From contig CALXGD010000125.1 of assembly GCA_944387745.1 (NCBI GenBank), forward strand, positions 1-6,327: a stretch of DNA of 6,327 nt, given 5' to 3'. The notes under the pieces were generated by a model, which ran no database searches, was not told the DNA's origin, and was given only the letters and a program-made list of their open reading frames with translations. The first letter of the stretch is position 1, and the number at the start of each line of letters is the position of its first letter. A program made the position numbers and the translations under genes. Shown here piece after piece: positions 1 through 5,805 of this stretch. This stretch comes from an uncultured Oscillospiraceae bacterium (GTDB lineage Bacteria; Bacillota_A; Clostridia; Oscillospirales; Oscillospiraceae).

Positions 1-17
1 CATTGGAGGGTAACGAG

Positions 18-242
18 ATGAAAAAGATTTTGAACGCGTTGTTCCTCATCTGTCTGTGCGCCGCCCTGCTCCTGGCTCTGGGCTATGTGGTCCTCCAGGC
101 GGCCGCGGTGGTGACCACCAACGGCGCTCTGGCCCTCTGGGCCTCCGACAACCTGGAGGTGCCGGTGTGTGTTATGTGTGCTCTCACCGCTGTTGTGGCC
201 TTTATTATGAGCTATGTGTTCCAGTGGAAGTCCGGTGATTGA
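18..242 (+). CDS. Small two-helix membrane protein, function unknown
   Basis: A 74-residue protein that I do not recognise. The ATG at 18 is chosen because GGAGGG at 5-10 lies 7 bases upstream and because the product then begins MKKILNALF, a typical positive-then-hydrophobic start. A TTG at 3 in the same frame would sit on the ribosome binding site. Two hydrophobic stretches, at about residues 4-31 and 48-68, should span the membrane, joined by a short polar loop with W41, D44 and E47. The tail ends in KSGD. There are four cysteines, as CxC (12 and 14) inside helix 1 and CxxC (51 and 54) at the start of helix 2. An upstream frame stops with TGA at 19-21, overlapping the start as ATGA, and another stops with TAA at 11-13, so this may be the last gene of a + strand operon whose other members lie outside the window. 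It could be a small subunit of a transporter, but nothing here shows that. Confidence 0.72.
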   Translation: MKKILNALFLICLCAALLLALGYVVLQAAAVVTTNGALALWASDNLEVPVCVMCALTAVVAFIMSYVFQWKSGD

Positions 243-298
243 CAATAGCTGACCCAAACTCCGACCTAGAACCGGAAAAACTGGGGTGGAGTAGAGAG

Positions 299-341
299 AA
301 TAAAACCCTTGAAGCTCAATGGCTTCAAGGGTTTTATTTTT
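299..341 (+). terminator. Rho-independent terminator, probably bidirectional
   Basis: A perfect 15-bp stem pairs 301-315 with 322-336, around a six-base loop (316-321). It extends two more A-T pairs using 299-300 and 337-338. A run of five T residues (337-341) follows on the + strand. It lies 57 bases after the stop of the small membrane protein gene and should end that transcript. Read on the minus strand the stem ends in GGGTTTTATTC, a shorter T-rich tail, so it could also stop transcription coming from pyrG, whose stop codon is about 150 bases away. Confidence 0.88.
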
Positions 342-385
342 CTGCTTGACCTGAGATGAAGTCTTTCTAACATATACTCAAATTT

Positions 386-487
386 TCAGTTAAAATAGAA
401 CTCTTCAGGTTCTAGGTCAGAAAGCTTTGCTCCGCCGGAGGGCGGGGAATTGGACTCGACCTCATTGGAAGGCAAAACCTCCTTCAT
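386..487 (-). CDS. Doubtful 33-residue reading frame directly after pyrG
   Basis: Immediately after the pyrG TAA, with no intervening base, an ATG (487-485) opens a 33-codon frame ending in TGA (388-386). The peptide begins MKEVLPSNEVES, has a PPSGG stretch in the middle (residues 15-19), and ends acidic-aromatic with LEPEEFYFN. There is no good ribosome binding site: the nearest purine stretch, AGGA inside the last pyrG codons, is about 14 bases away. An AAGGAGG instead lies inside the first codons, 12 bases before an out-of-frame ATG that would give only 17 codons. It would have to be translated by reinitiation or stop-start coupling from pyrG. The frame also contains one arm of the inverted repeat, so it may be a chance frame across a repeat element. 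Confidence 0.18.
   Translation of the reverse strand: MKEVLPSNEVESNSPPSGGAKLSDLEPEEFYFN
392..414 (-). terminator. Weak hairpin plus T-run downstream of pyrG
   Basis: On the minus strand TAGAAC (414-409) pairs with GTTCTA (401-396) across a seven-base loop, and TTTT (395-392) follows directly. The stem is only six pairs and mostly A-T, so by itself it would be a poor terminator. It lies 74 bases past the pyrG stop. The stronger bidirectional hairpin at 299-341 is the better candidate for ending the operon. Confidence 0.25.
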
Positions 488-2098
488 TTATATCGTTTGT
501 TCCTGATGTGCGCGAGCCGCCTTGATAAACTCCCGAAACAGAGGGTGCGCCTGATTGGGCCGGGACTTGAATTCTGGATGGAACTGGACCCCCACGAACC
601 AGGGGTGGTTTGGCAGCTCTACCATCTCCACCAGCTGCCCGTCCGGGGAAAGGCCGGAGAGAATTAGCCCCTTCTCTGCCAGCCGGGTGCGGAAGTCGTT
701 GTTGAACTCGTAGCGGTGGCGGTGGCGCTCAGAGATGTCCTCCACGCCGTAGGCTTGAAACGCCTTTGTGTCACGCCCTGTGATATGGCAGGGATAGGAC
801 CCCAGGCGCATGGTTCCGCCTTTGCCCGTTTTGTCCCGCTGATCGGGCATGAGGTCAATGACCGGGTGGGTAGTGGCAGAGAGCTCACTGGAGTGGGCGT
901 CAACCAAACCGGCTACATGTCGGGCGAACTCCACCACTGCCATCTGCATCCCCAGGCAGATACCGAAATAGGGCACCTGATTCTCACGGGCCCAGCGGAT
1001 AGCAGAAATCATCCCCGCGATCCCTCGGCTCCCAAAGCCGCCGGGCACGATAACTCCCGCGCATCCAGTCAGCAGCTGTGCGGCGTTTCCATCATTGAGC
1101 CCCTCGGAGTCCACCCAGCAAATGTCTACCCGCACCCCGTTTTCAATGCCGCCGTGGGTCAGCGCCTCCACCACCGAGAGGTAGGCGTCATGGAGGGCCA
1201 CATACTTTCCCACCAGGGCGATCTTTACTCGACCCTTCGGATGCTTAGCCCGCTCCACCACGGCCCGCCAGTCTGCCAGGTCAGGCTCCCGGTTCGCCAG
1301 GGCCAGGACCCCGCAGACGGCCCTGGCCAGTCCCGCCTCCTCCAGCAGTAGGGGCACCTCGTAGAGGATGGAGGCGGTCTGGTTAGGGATGACCCGCTCC
1401 GGGAGCACGTTGCAGAACAGGGCGATTTTGTCCCGCACCTCTCCGGGCACCGGCCCGTCACAGCGGCAGAGGATCACATCAGGTTGGATGCCCAGACCCA
1501 GCAGCTCCTTCACCGAGTGCTGAGTGGGCTTGCTCTTTAGCTCCCCAGTGCCGGGAATGGAGACAATCAAGGAGACGTGAAGATAGAGCACGTTCTGTCT
1601 CCCTACCTCGGAGGCTATCTGACGGATGGCCTCCAGAAAGGGCTGGGATTCAATGTCGCCCACAGTGCCGCCGATCTCAGTGATGACGATATCCACCCCC
1701 TCCCTGCGGCCCACCCGGTAGACGCGCTCCTTGATCTCAGTGGTAATGTGTGGGATCACCTGAACTGTGCCGCCCAGGAAGTCCCCGGCCCGCTCCCGGC
1801 TGAGGACGGACCAGTAGATCTTTCCGGAGGTGACTGAGGAGTCCACCGTCAGATTTTCGTCGGTGAAGCGCTCGTAGTGGCCCAGATCCAAATCGGTCTC
1901 CGCACCAGCCTCGGTGACAAATACCTCCCCGTGCTGGTAGGGGTTCATGGTGCCGGGATCCAGGTTCAGATAGGGGTCAAACTTCTGCAGCGCCACCTTC
2001 AGCCCCCGGGCCTTCAGCAGCCGGCCCAGGGAGGCCGCCGCGATCCCCTTTCCCAGGCCGGACACCACACCGCCTGTCACGAAAATATACTTTGCCAT
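488..2098 (-). CDS. pyrG: CTP synthase (glutamine-hydrolysing)
   Basis: PyrG aminates UTP to CTP in the cytoplasm, using ATP and ammonia taken from glutamine; it is the last step of pyrimidine nucleotide synthesis. The 536 residues match the usual length of about 535-545. The N-terminal synthetase domain (about 1-270) begins [15 protein letters not shown], with the P-loop around 13-20 and K18. It carries [10 protein letters not shown] (69-78) and [11 protein letters not shown] (141-151), which hold the metal-binding acids, and KSKPTQHSV (188-196) of the nucleotide pocket. The C-terminal class I glutamine amidotransferase domain has PGGFGSRG (352-359), the nucleophile C381 in GICLGMQ, and the H507/E509 pair in QFHPEF. 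The ATG at 2098 is preceded by GGGGGA (2111-2106) at 7 bases. It is the last gene of the minus-strand cluster, 66 bases after purF. No CTP-sensing leader terminator like the one known for Bacillus pyrG is visible in that short gap. Confidence 0.97.
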   Translation of the reverse strand: MAKYIFVTGGVVSGLGKGIAAASLGRLLKARGLKVALQKFDPYLNLDPGTMNPYQHGEVFVTEAGAETDLDLGHYERFTDENLTVDSSVTSGKIYWSVLSRERAGDFLGGTVQVIPHITTEIKERVYRVGRREGVDIVITEIGGTVGDIESQPFLEAIRQIASEVGRQNVLYLHVSLIVSIPGTGELKSKPTQHSVKELLGLGIQPDVILCRCDGPVPGEVRDKIALFCNVLPERVIPNQTASILYEVPLLLEEAGLARAVCGVLALANREPDLADWRAVVERAKHPKGRVKIALVGKYVALHDAYLSVVEALTHGGIENGVRVDICWVDSEGLNDGNAAQLLTGCAGVIVPGGFGSRGIAGMISAIRWARENQVPYFGICLGMQMAVVEFARHVAGLVDAHSSELSATTHPVIDLMPDQRDKTGKGGTMRLGSYPCHITGRDTKAFQAYGVEDISERHRHRYEFNNDFRTRLAEKGLILSGLSPDGQLVEMVELPNHPWFVGVQFHPEFKSRPNQAHPLFREFIKAARAHQEQTI

Positions 2099-2110
2099 GC
2101 TTCAGTCCCC

Positions 2111-2126
2111 CATTTCAACATTTCAA
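2111..2126. repeat. Tandem 8-base duplication in the purF-pyrG spacer
   Basis: CATTTCAA occurs twice head to tail (2111-2118 and 2119-2126), which reads as TTGAAATG twice on the coding minus strand. The second copy runs straight into the GGGGGA ribosome binding site of pyrG. The 66-base spacer shows no convincing promoter, hairpin terminator or operator. The duplication is probably a replication-slippage product, though it changes the spacing of the pyrG leader. Confidence 0.45.
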
Positions 2127-2164
2127 ATTCGACCTGTCATTGATGTTTCCTGTTCAATTCCGGG

Positions 2165-3571
2165 CTACTCGCTGTATGCTAGTGTATCTGCTGTTCCGCC
2201 GGCTCCCGGCACGGAGATCGGATATTGGCCGGTGAAGCAGCCGTCGCAGAAGCCGCAGCGGGCATTCGGCGCGATGCTCCCAAGCCCTTCCAAACTCAGG
2301 TACGCCAGGCTGTCTGCCCCGATCAGTGACCGGATCTCTTCCACTGAGTGGCGACAGGCAATCAATTCCTTCTGATCTGGGATGTCTGTACCGAAGTAGC
2401 AGGGCGCAATGAAGGGCGGCGCGGAGGAGCGCACGTGGATCTCCCTGGCCCCCGCCTCCCGCAAAAGAGAGACAATTTGCCGTGAGGTGGTTCCACGGAC
2501 GATGGAATCATCAATGAGTACCAGACGCTTGCCCTCTACACAGTCCTTCAGCGGTCCCAGTTTGATACGTACCGCCTGCTCCCGGCTCTTCTGTCCGGGC
2601 GTGATGAAAGTGCGCCCGATATACCGGTTCTTCACAAGGCCGATGCCATAAGGGAGCCCGGACTCCTCGGCATATCCCATAGCGGCGTCCAGTCCGGAGT
2701 CCGGGACGCCGATAACCACATCCGCCTCCACAGGGCTCTCCCTGGCCAGGATCCGCCCGGCATTCCGCCTGGCTTCGTGGACCGACTGGCCGCAGACCAC
2801 GGAGTCCGGGCGTGCAAAGTAGATGTACTCAAAGATGCACATGTGTCCCGGGCCTTTGCCGCAGTTCTCCCGCAGGGAGGAAACGGAGCCTTCTTCCACC
2901 ACGACCACCTCTCCGGGCTCTAGCTCCCGGATAAACTCCGCGCCAACGGTACTCAGGGCGCAGGTCTCAGAGGCAAACAGGATTGCGTCTCCCCTGCGCC
3001 CCATACACAGCGGCCGGAAGCCCCAGGGGTCCCGTGCCGCAATCAGTTTTCGGGGCGACATGACCAGGATGGAGAAAGCCCCATGTAATGCAGAAATCGC
3101 CCGGCATACCGCCTCCTCAGCGGAGCTGCAGCGCAGACGCTCTTGAGCAATGGCGTAGGCGATGAGCTCTGAGTCCGTAGTGGTCTGAAAGATCGCCCCC
3201 CGGTACTCAAAGGAGGTGCGCAGGGCCTTGGCGCCTGTTAAGTTTCCGTTGTGTGCCACCGCCAGCGTGCCTTTCACATAGTTCAGGGTCAGCGGCTGTG
3301 CGTTTTCCCGCCCGCTTCCTCCGGTGGTGCCGTAGCGGACGTGGCCGATGGCCAGAGTGCCGTCCAGCCGCTGGAGGTCATCTGGGTGGAATACCTCGCT
3401 GACCAGTCCCACATCCTTCTTGAAAGAGAGCTCCCGGTCCCGAATGGACGCGATGCCGCAGGCCTCCTGGCCCCGGTGCTGAAGAGCAAACAGGCCGTAA
3501 TAAACTGTCCGGGCGCAGTCCCCGGCGGGATCCCAGATCCCGAAAATCCCACATTCCTCATGGATTGACAA
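2165..3571 (-). CDS. purF: Amidophosphoribosyltransferase (PurF), Bacillus Fe-S type
   Basis: PurF transfers the glutamine amide to PRPP to give phosphoribosylamine, the committed step of purine synthesis; it is cytoplasmic and in this family is feedback-inhibited by purine nucleotides. The 468 residues are normal. The N-terminal Ntn-hydrolase half has C7 (in EECGIFG) as the nucleophile exposed after removal of a six-residue propeptide, with HVRYGTTG (78-84, R80), HNGN (107-110) and D133 for glutamine. The C-terminal phosphoribosyltransferase half has VLIDDSIVRGTTS (351-363) for PRPP. C245, C391, C442 and C445 match the four 4Fe-4S ligands of the Bacillus subtilis enzyme, which link stability to oxygen. 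The start is TTG: an in-frame TGA lies 15 bases upstream with no ATG or GTG between, and a strong GGGAGGT precedes the TTG. The gene follows glnN by 87 bases and precedes pyrG. Confidence 0.97.
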   Translation of the reverse strand: MSIHEECGIFGIWDPAGDCARTVYYGLFALQHRGQEACGIASIRDRELSFKKDVGLVSEVFHPDDLQRLDGTLAIGHVRYGTTGGSGRENAQPLTLNYVKGTLAVAHNGNLTGAKALRTSFEYRGAIFQTTTDSELIAYAIAQERLRCSSAEEAVCRAISALHGAFSILVMSPRKLIAARDPWGFRPLCMGRRGDAILFASETCALSTVGAEFIRELEPGEVVVVEEGSVSSLRENCGKGPGHMCIFEYIYFARPDSVVCGQSVHEARRNAGRILARESPVEADVVIGVPDSGLDAAMGYAEESGLPYGIGLVKNRYIGRTFITPGQKSREQAVRIKLGPLKDCVEGKRLVLIDDSIVRGTTSRQIVSLLREAGAREIHVRSSAPPFIAPCYFGTDIPDQKELIACRHSVEEIRSLIGADSLAYLSLEGLGSIAPNARCGFCDGCFTGQYPISVPGAGGTADTLAYSE

Positions 3572-3578
3572 GGATACT

Positions 3579-3585
3579 ACCTCCC
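3579..3585 (-). promoter_or_regulatory. Ribosome binding site of purF (fixes a TTG start)
   Basis: GGGAGGT on the minus strand, part of GGGGAGGT, lies 7 bases before the TTG at 3571-3569. An in-frame TGA at 3589-3587 lies just upstream and no ATG or GTG stands between it and the TTG. The TTG is therefore the only start that keeps the catalytic Cys7 with a short propeptide. Confidence 0.85.
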
Positions 3586-3596
3586 CTCAAAGGCGT

Positions 3597-3650
3597 ATGG
3601 CTTCTCTCCCAGCCCCGCTGAGTGATGCTGCGGGGCTGGAGAGAAGCCAT
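3597..3650 (-). other. Long stem-loop in the glnN-purF intergenic leader
   Basis: The arms 3597-3618 and 3630-3650 pair over 21 bp with one bulged C (3608), closing an 11-base loop (3619-3629). On the coding minus strand the structure begins 8 bases after the glnN stop and ends 11 bases before the purF ribosome binding site. No T-run follows on either strand (minus-strand continuation ACGCCTTTGAGG), so it is not a standard intrinsic terminator. Likely roles are a barrier protecting the glnN 3' end, an RNase III-like processing site, or a partial attenuator setting glnN above purF. These roles are inference. Confidence 0.7.
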
Positions 3651-3658
3651 GAGTGATG
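3619..3658. repeat. Nine-base direct repeat flanking one stem arm
   Basis: TGAGTGATG occurs at 3619-3627, in the loop of the intergenic hairpin, and again at 3650-3658, between the stem and the glnN stop codon. The two copies lie 31 bases apart and bracket the right arm of the stem almost exactly. This looks like a trace of duplication or of hairpin-mediated strand switching during replication. Confidence 0.5.
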
Positions 3659-5746
3659 TCAGACAGAGAACAGCAGCTCGGCATAGGTGGGGAAAGGCCA
3701 GCAGCCGTCAGCGGTCAGAGTCTCCAGCTGATCGGCAGCCTTCCGGGCCGCTGCCATGTCAGAAAGCAGTGTGTTGTGACAGAAGTCCATGGCCGCCGAG
3801 GAATCCTTGGGGAGAACCGCCAGATCTGCCTCCAATTTTTCACAGGAAGCTGTCAGCTCATCGGCCAGACGGCTGATTTTGTCTGCCGTGTCTATCTCAT
3901 ACTTGCAGGGCACCCCCATCCCCTTTTTCGTAAGGGCATGGCGGCAAAGCTCCCCTGAAAAGGAGGAGACCGCTGGGAGAATCTGACGGCGGATCATGTC
4001 AGCCATGGTCCTGGCCTCGATGGAGACTACGGCGGAGTAGTTCTCAATGTGGATCTCCGCCCGGGCCTCGATCTCTTCCTTGGTATAGATGCCGTGCTTG
4101 ATGAACAGCTCCATGTTCTTGGGGGCGGTGTACATGGGCAGGGCGTCCGCAGTGGAGGTCAGGTTGGAGAGCCCACGGCGCTTGGCCTCCTCCAGCCAGG
4201 CGTCGTCGTAGCCGTTGCCGTTGAAGATGATCCGCTGATGCTCCGTGAACACCCGGCGGATGAGCTTCTGTAGATCCCCCTGAAAGTCGGAGGACGTCTC
4301 CAGCTCATCGGCAAACTGCTCCAGCTCCTCGGCCATGATGGTGTTCAGGGTGATGTTGGGCCCGGAGATGGACTGGGAGGAGCCCAGCATACGGAACTCG
4401 AACTTGTTGCCGGTAAAGGCCATGGGGGAGGTGCGGTTGCGGTCGGTGTTGTCCTGGGGGATGGCGGGCAGCACATCCACGCCCACCTTCAGCGTCCGCT
4501 TGCCGGAATCCTGATGCTCTGTCCCCTGGATGATAGACTCCACCACCGCGCTCAGTTCATCCCCCAGGAAGATGGAGACCACAGCCGGCGGCGCCTCCTG
4601 GGCGCCCAGCCGGTGGTCGTTTCCGGGAAAGGCCACCGTGGCCCGGAGAAATTCCTGATATTCGTCCACACCCTTGATGAAAGCCGCCAGGAACAGCAGG
4701 AACTGGGCATTCTGGCTGGGGGTGGAGCCGGGCTTGAAGAGGTTTTTGCCTGTGTCGGTGGCCAGGGACCAGTTGTCGTGCTTGCCGGAGCCGTTGACGC
4801 CGGCAAAGGGTTTCTCATGGAGCAGGCACACCAGACCGTGGCGGTCCGCCACCTTCTTCATCATCTCCATGGTCAGTTGGTTCTGGTCGCAGGCGGAGTT
4901 GGCGTCGGTATAGATGGGAGCCATCTCGTGCTGGGAGGGAGCTACCTCGTTGTGCTTGGTCTTGGAGAGAACTCCCAGGGCCCAGAGGGTCTCGTCCAGA
5001 TCCTTCATGTAGGCGGCCACCCGGGGCTTAATGGCCCCAAAGTAGTGGTCATCCAGCTCCTGGCTGCGGGGTGGCTTGGCGCCAAATAGGGTGCGGCCGC
5101 ACATCCGCAGGTCCTCCCGCTTCTCATAGAGGGCTTTATCAATGAGGAAGTACTCCTGCTCCGGTCCCACCTGGGCGGTAACACGCCTGGTTTCCGTGTC
5201 GCCGAACAGGCGCAGGATGCGCACCGCCTGACGGCTGACCTCATCCATGGATCGCAGGAGGGGCGTCTTTTTGTCCAAGGCCTCCCCGGAGTAGGAGCAG
5301 AACACGGTGGGGATGCACAGGGAGCCCTCCTTGATGAAGGCGAAGGAGGTGGGATCCCAAGCGGTGTAGCCCCGGGCCTCAAAGGTGGCCCGCAGGCCGC
5401 CGGAGGGGAAGGAGGACGCGTCCGGCTCACCGCGGATCAGCTCCTTACCAGAGAACTCCATTATGATTCTGCCGCCGCCCGCCGGAGCAATAAAGCTGTC
5501 GTGCTTCTCAGCGGTGACGCCGGTCATGGGCTGAAACCAGTGGGTAAAATGGGTGGCGCCTTTCTCTACCGCCCACTGCTTCATGGCCTCGGCAATCTCG
5601 TTGGCTGTGGAGAGATCCAGCGTGCTTCCCTCGGTCACGCACTTCTTCCAGGTGCTGTAAGACGCGGTGGAGAGACGTTCTTTCATGGTTTCTTCATTAA
5701 AAACCATACTTCCAAACAATTCCGGCAGTTTCTTTTCCTCACGCAT
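3659..5746 (-). CDS. glnN: Type III glutamine synthetase
   Basis: It makes glutamine from glutamate, ammonia and ATP in the cytoplasm, the entry point of ammonia assimilation. Length (695 aa) and motifs mark it as the large GSIII class rather than the roughly 440-residue GlnA type. The distinctive N-terminal part (about 1-170) has FGSMVF (11-16) and THWFQPMTG (68-76). The catalytic core has GPEQEYFL (194-201), with metal-binding E196 and E198, then KHNEVAPSQHE (264-274), NGSGKHDNWS (318-327), DRNRTSP (435-441) and FRMLGSS (451-457). The end, WPFPTYAELLF (683-693), is characteristic of GSIII. The start is ATG 5746-5744, behind AGGAGG (5761-5756) at 9 bases. The frame stays open to 5866 but would then overlap asnB and lacks homologous-looking sequence. 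The gene lies 59 bases after asnB with no terminator between. No GlnR/TnrA box or nitrogen riboswitch is recognisable in that gap. Confidence 0.97.
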   Translation of the reverse strand: MREEKKLPELFGSMVFNEETMKERLSTASYSTWKKCVTEGSTLDLSTANEIAEAMKQWAVEKGATHFTHWFQPMTGVTAEKHDSFIAPAGGGRIIMEFSGKELIRGEPDASSFPSGGLRATFEARGYTAWDPTSFAFIKEGSLCIPTVFCSYSGEALDKKTPLLRSMDEVSRQAVRILRLFGDTETRRVTAQVGPEQEYFLIDKALYEKREDLRMCGRTLFGAKPPRSQELDDHYFGAIKPRVAAYMKDLDETLWALGVLSKTKHNEVAPSQHEMAPIYTDANSACDQNQLTMEMMKKVADRHGLVCLLHEKPFAGVNGSGKHDNWSLATDTGKNLFKPGSTPSQNAQFLLFLAAFIKGVDEYQEFLRATVAFPGNDHRLGAQEAPPAVVSIFLGDELSAVVESIIQGTEHQDSGKRTLKVGVDVLPAIPQDNTDRNRTSPMAFTGNKFEFRMLGSSQSISGPNITLNTIMAEELEQFADELETSSDFQGDLQKLIRRVFTEHQRIIFNGNGYDDAWLEEAKRRGLSNLTSTADALPMYTAPKNMELFIKHGIYTKEEIEARAEIHIENYSAVVSIEARTMADMIRRQILPAVSSFSGELCRHALTKKGMGVPCKYEIDTADKISRLADELTASCEKLEADLAVLPKDSSAAMDFCHNTLLSDMAAARKAADQLETLTADGCWPFPTYAELLFSV

Positions 5747-5755
5747 GACACATAG

Positions 5756-5761
5756 CCTCCT
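5756..5761 (-). promoter_or_regulatory. Ribosome binding site of glnN
   Basis: A consensus AGGAGG on the minus strand, 9 bases before the ATG at 5746-5744. It sets the start 40 codons inside the longest open frame and keeps glnN from overlapping the end of asnB. Confidence 0.85.
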
Positions 5762-5805
5762 ATCGCATGTTTGTGATCTATCAAAACGAGATGTAGGCAC
5801 AGGCC

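Larger units (their letters stand above)
263..418. repeat. Inverted repeat pair (263-277 and 404-418) bracketing the terminator
   Basis: GACCTAGAACC at 263-273 is exactly the reverse complement of GGTTCTAGGTC at 408-418. Adding the next four bases gives 14 matches in 15 between 263-277 and the complement of 404-418. The arms lie about 126 bases apart, between the ends of two convergent genes, with the intrinsic terminator between them. They could pair in a read-through transcript, or they could be two opposed copies of a short genome-dispersed element. The right arm can also pair locally with TAGAAC at 396-401. No target-site duplication or transposase is visible. Confidence 0.5.

Noticed and set aside
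239..349. 36-codon + strand frame starting TTG across the terminator
   Set aside because: It starts inside the stop of the previous gene with only a poor GGAAG before it, and it would be translated through the whole intrinsic terminator. Its DLEPE segment is explained by the inverted repeat.
346..378. Possible + strand promoter (TTGACC, 16-base gap, TAACAT)
   Set aside because: The -10 match is weak and nothing downstream on the + strand is a gene; it would only transcribe antisense to pyrG. No terminator for a small RNA is visible.
432..445. CCGCC/GGCGG mini-hairpin as a pyrG terminator
   Set aside because: The stem is only five pairs with a four-base loop, and the sequence after it on either strand has no T-run.
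716..1351. 211-codon + strand frame
   Set aside because: It is entirely antisense to pyrG, whose domains and catalytic residues are intact. The peptide shows no family resemblance and there is no fitting ribosome binding site; such frames are common opposite GC-rich genes.
2099..2164. CTP-responsive attenuator before pyrG
   Set aside because: The 66-base gap has no terminator hairpin with T-run and no G-start leader like that of Bacillus pyrG; only a weak five-pair stem can be drawn.
4514..5089. 191-codon + strand frame
   Set aside because: It is antisense to the catalytic core of glnN. The product is rich in Gly, Val and Leu with low-complexity character, as expected from the complement of a GC-rich gene.
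5747..5805. Nitrogen-regulator box or riboswitch before glnN
   Set aside because: The 59-base gap shows no TGTNA-N7-TNACA palindrome, no conserved stem and no clear -35/-10 pair.
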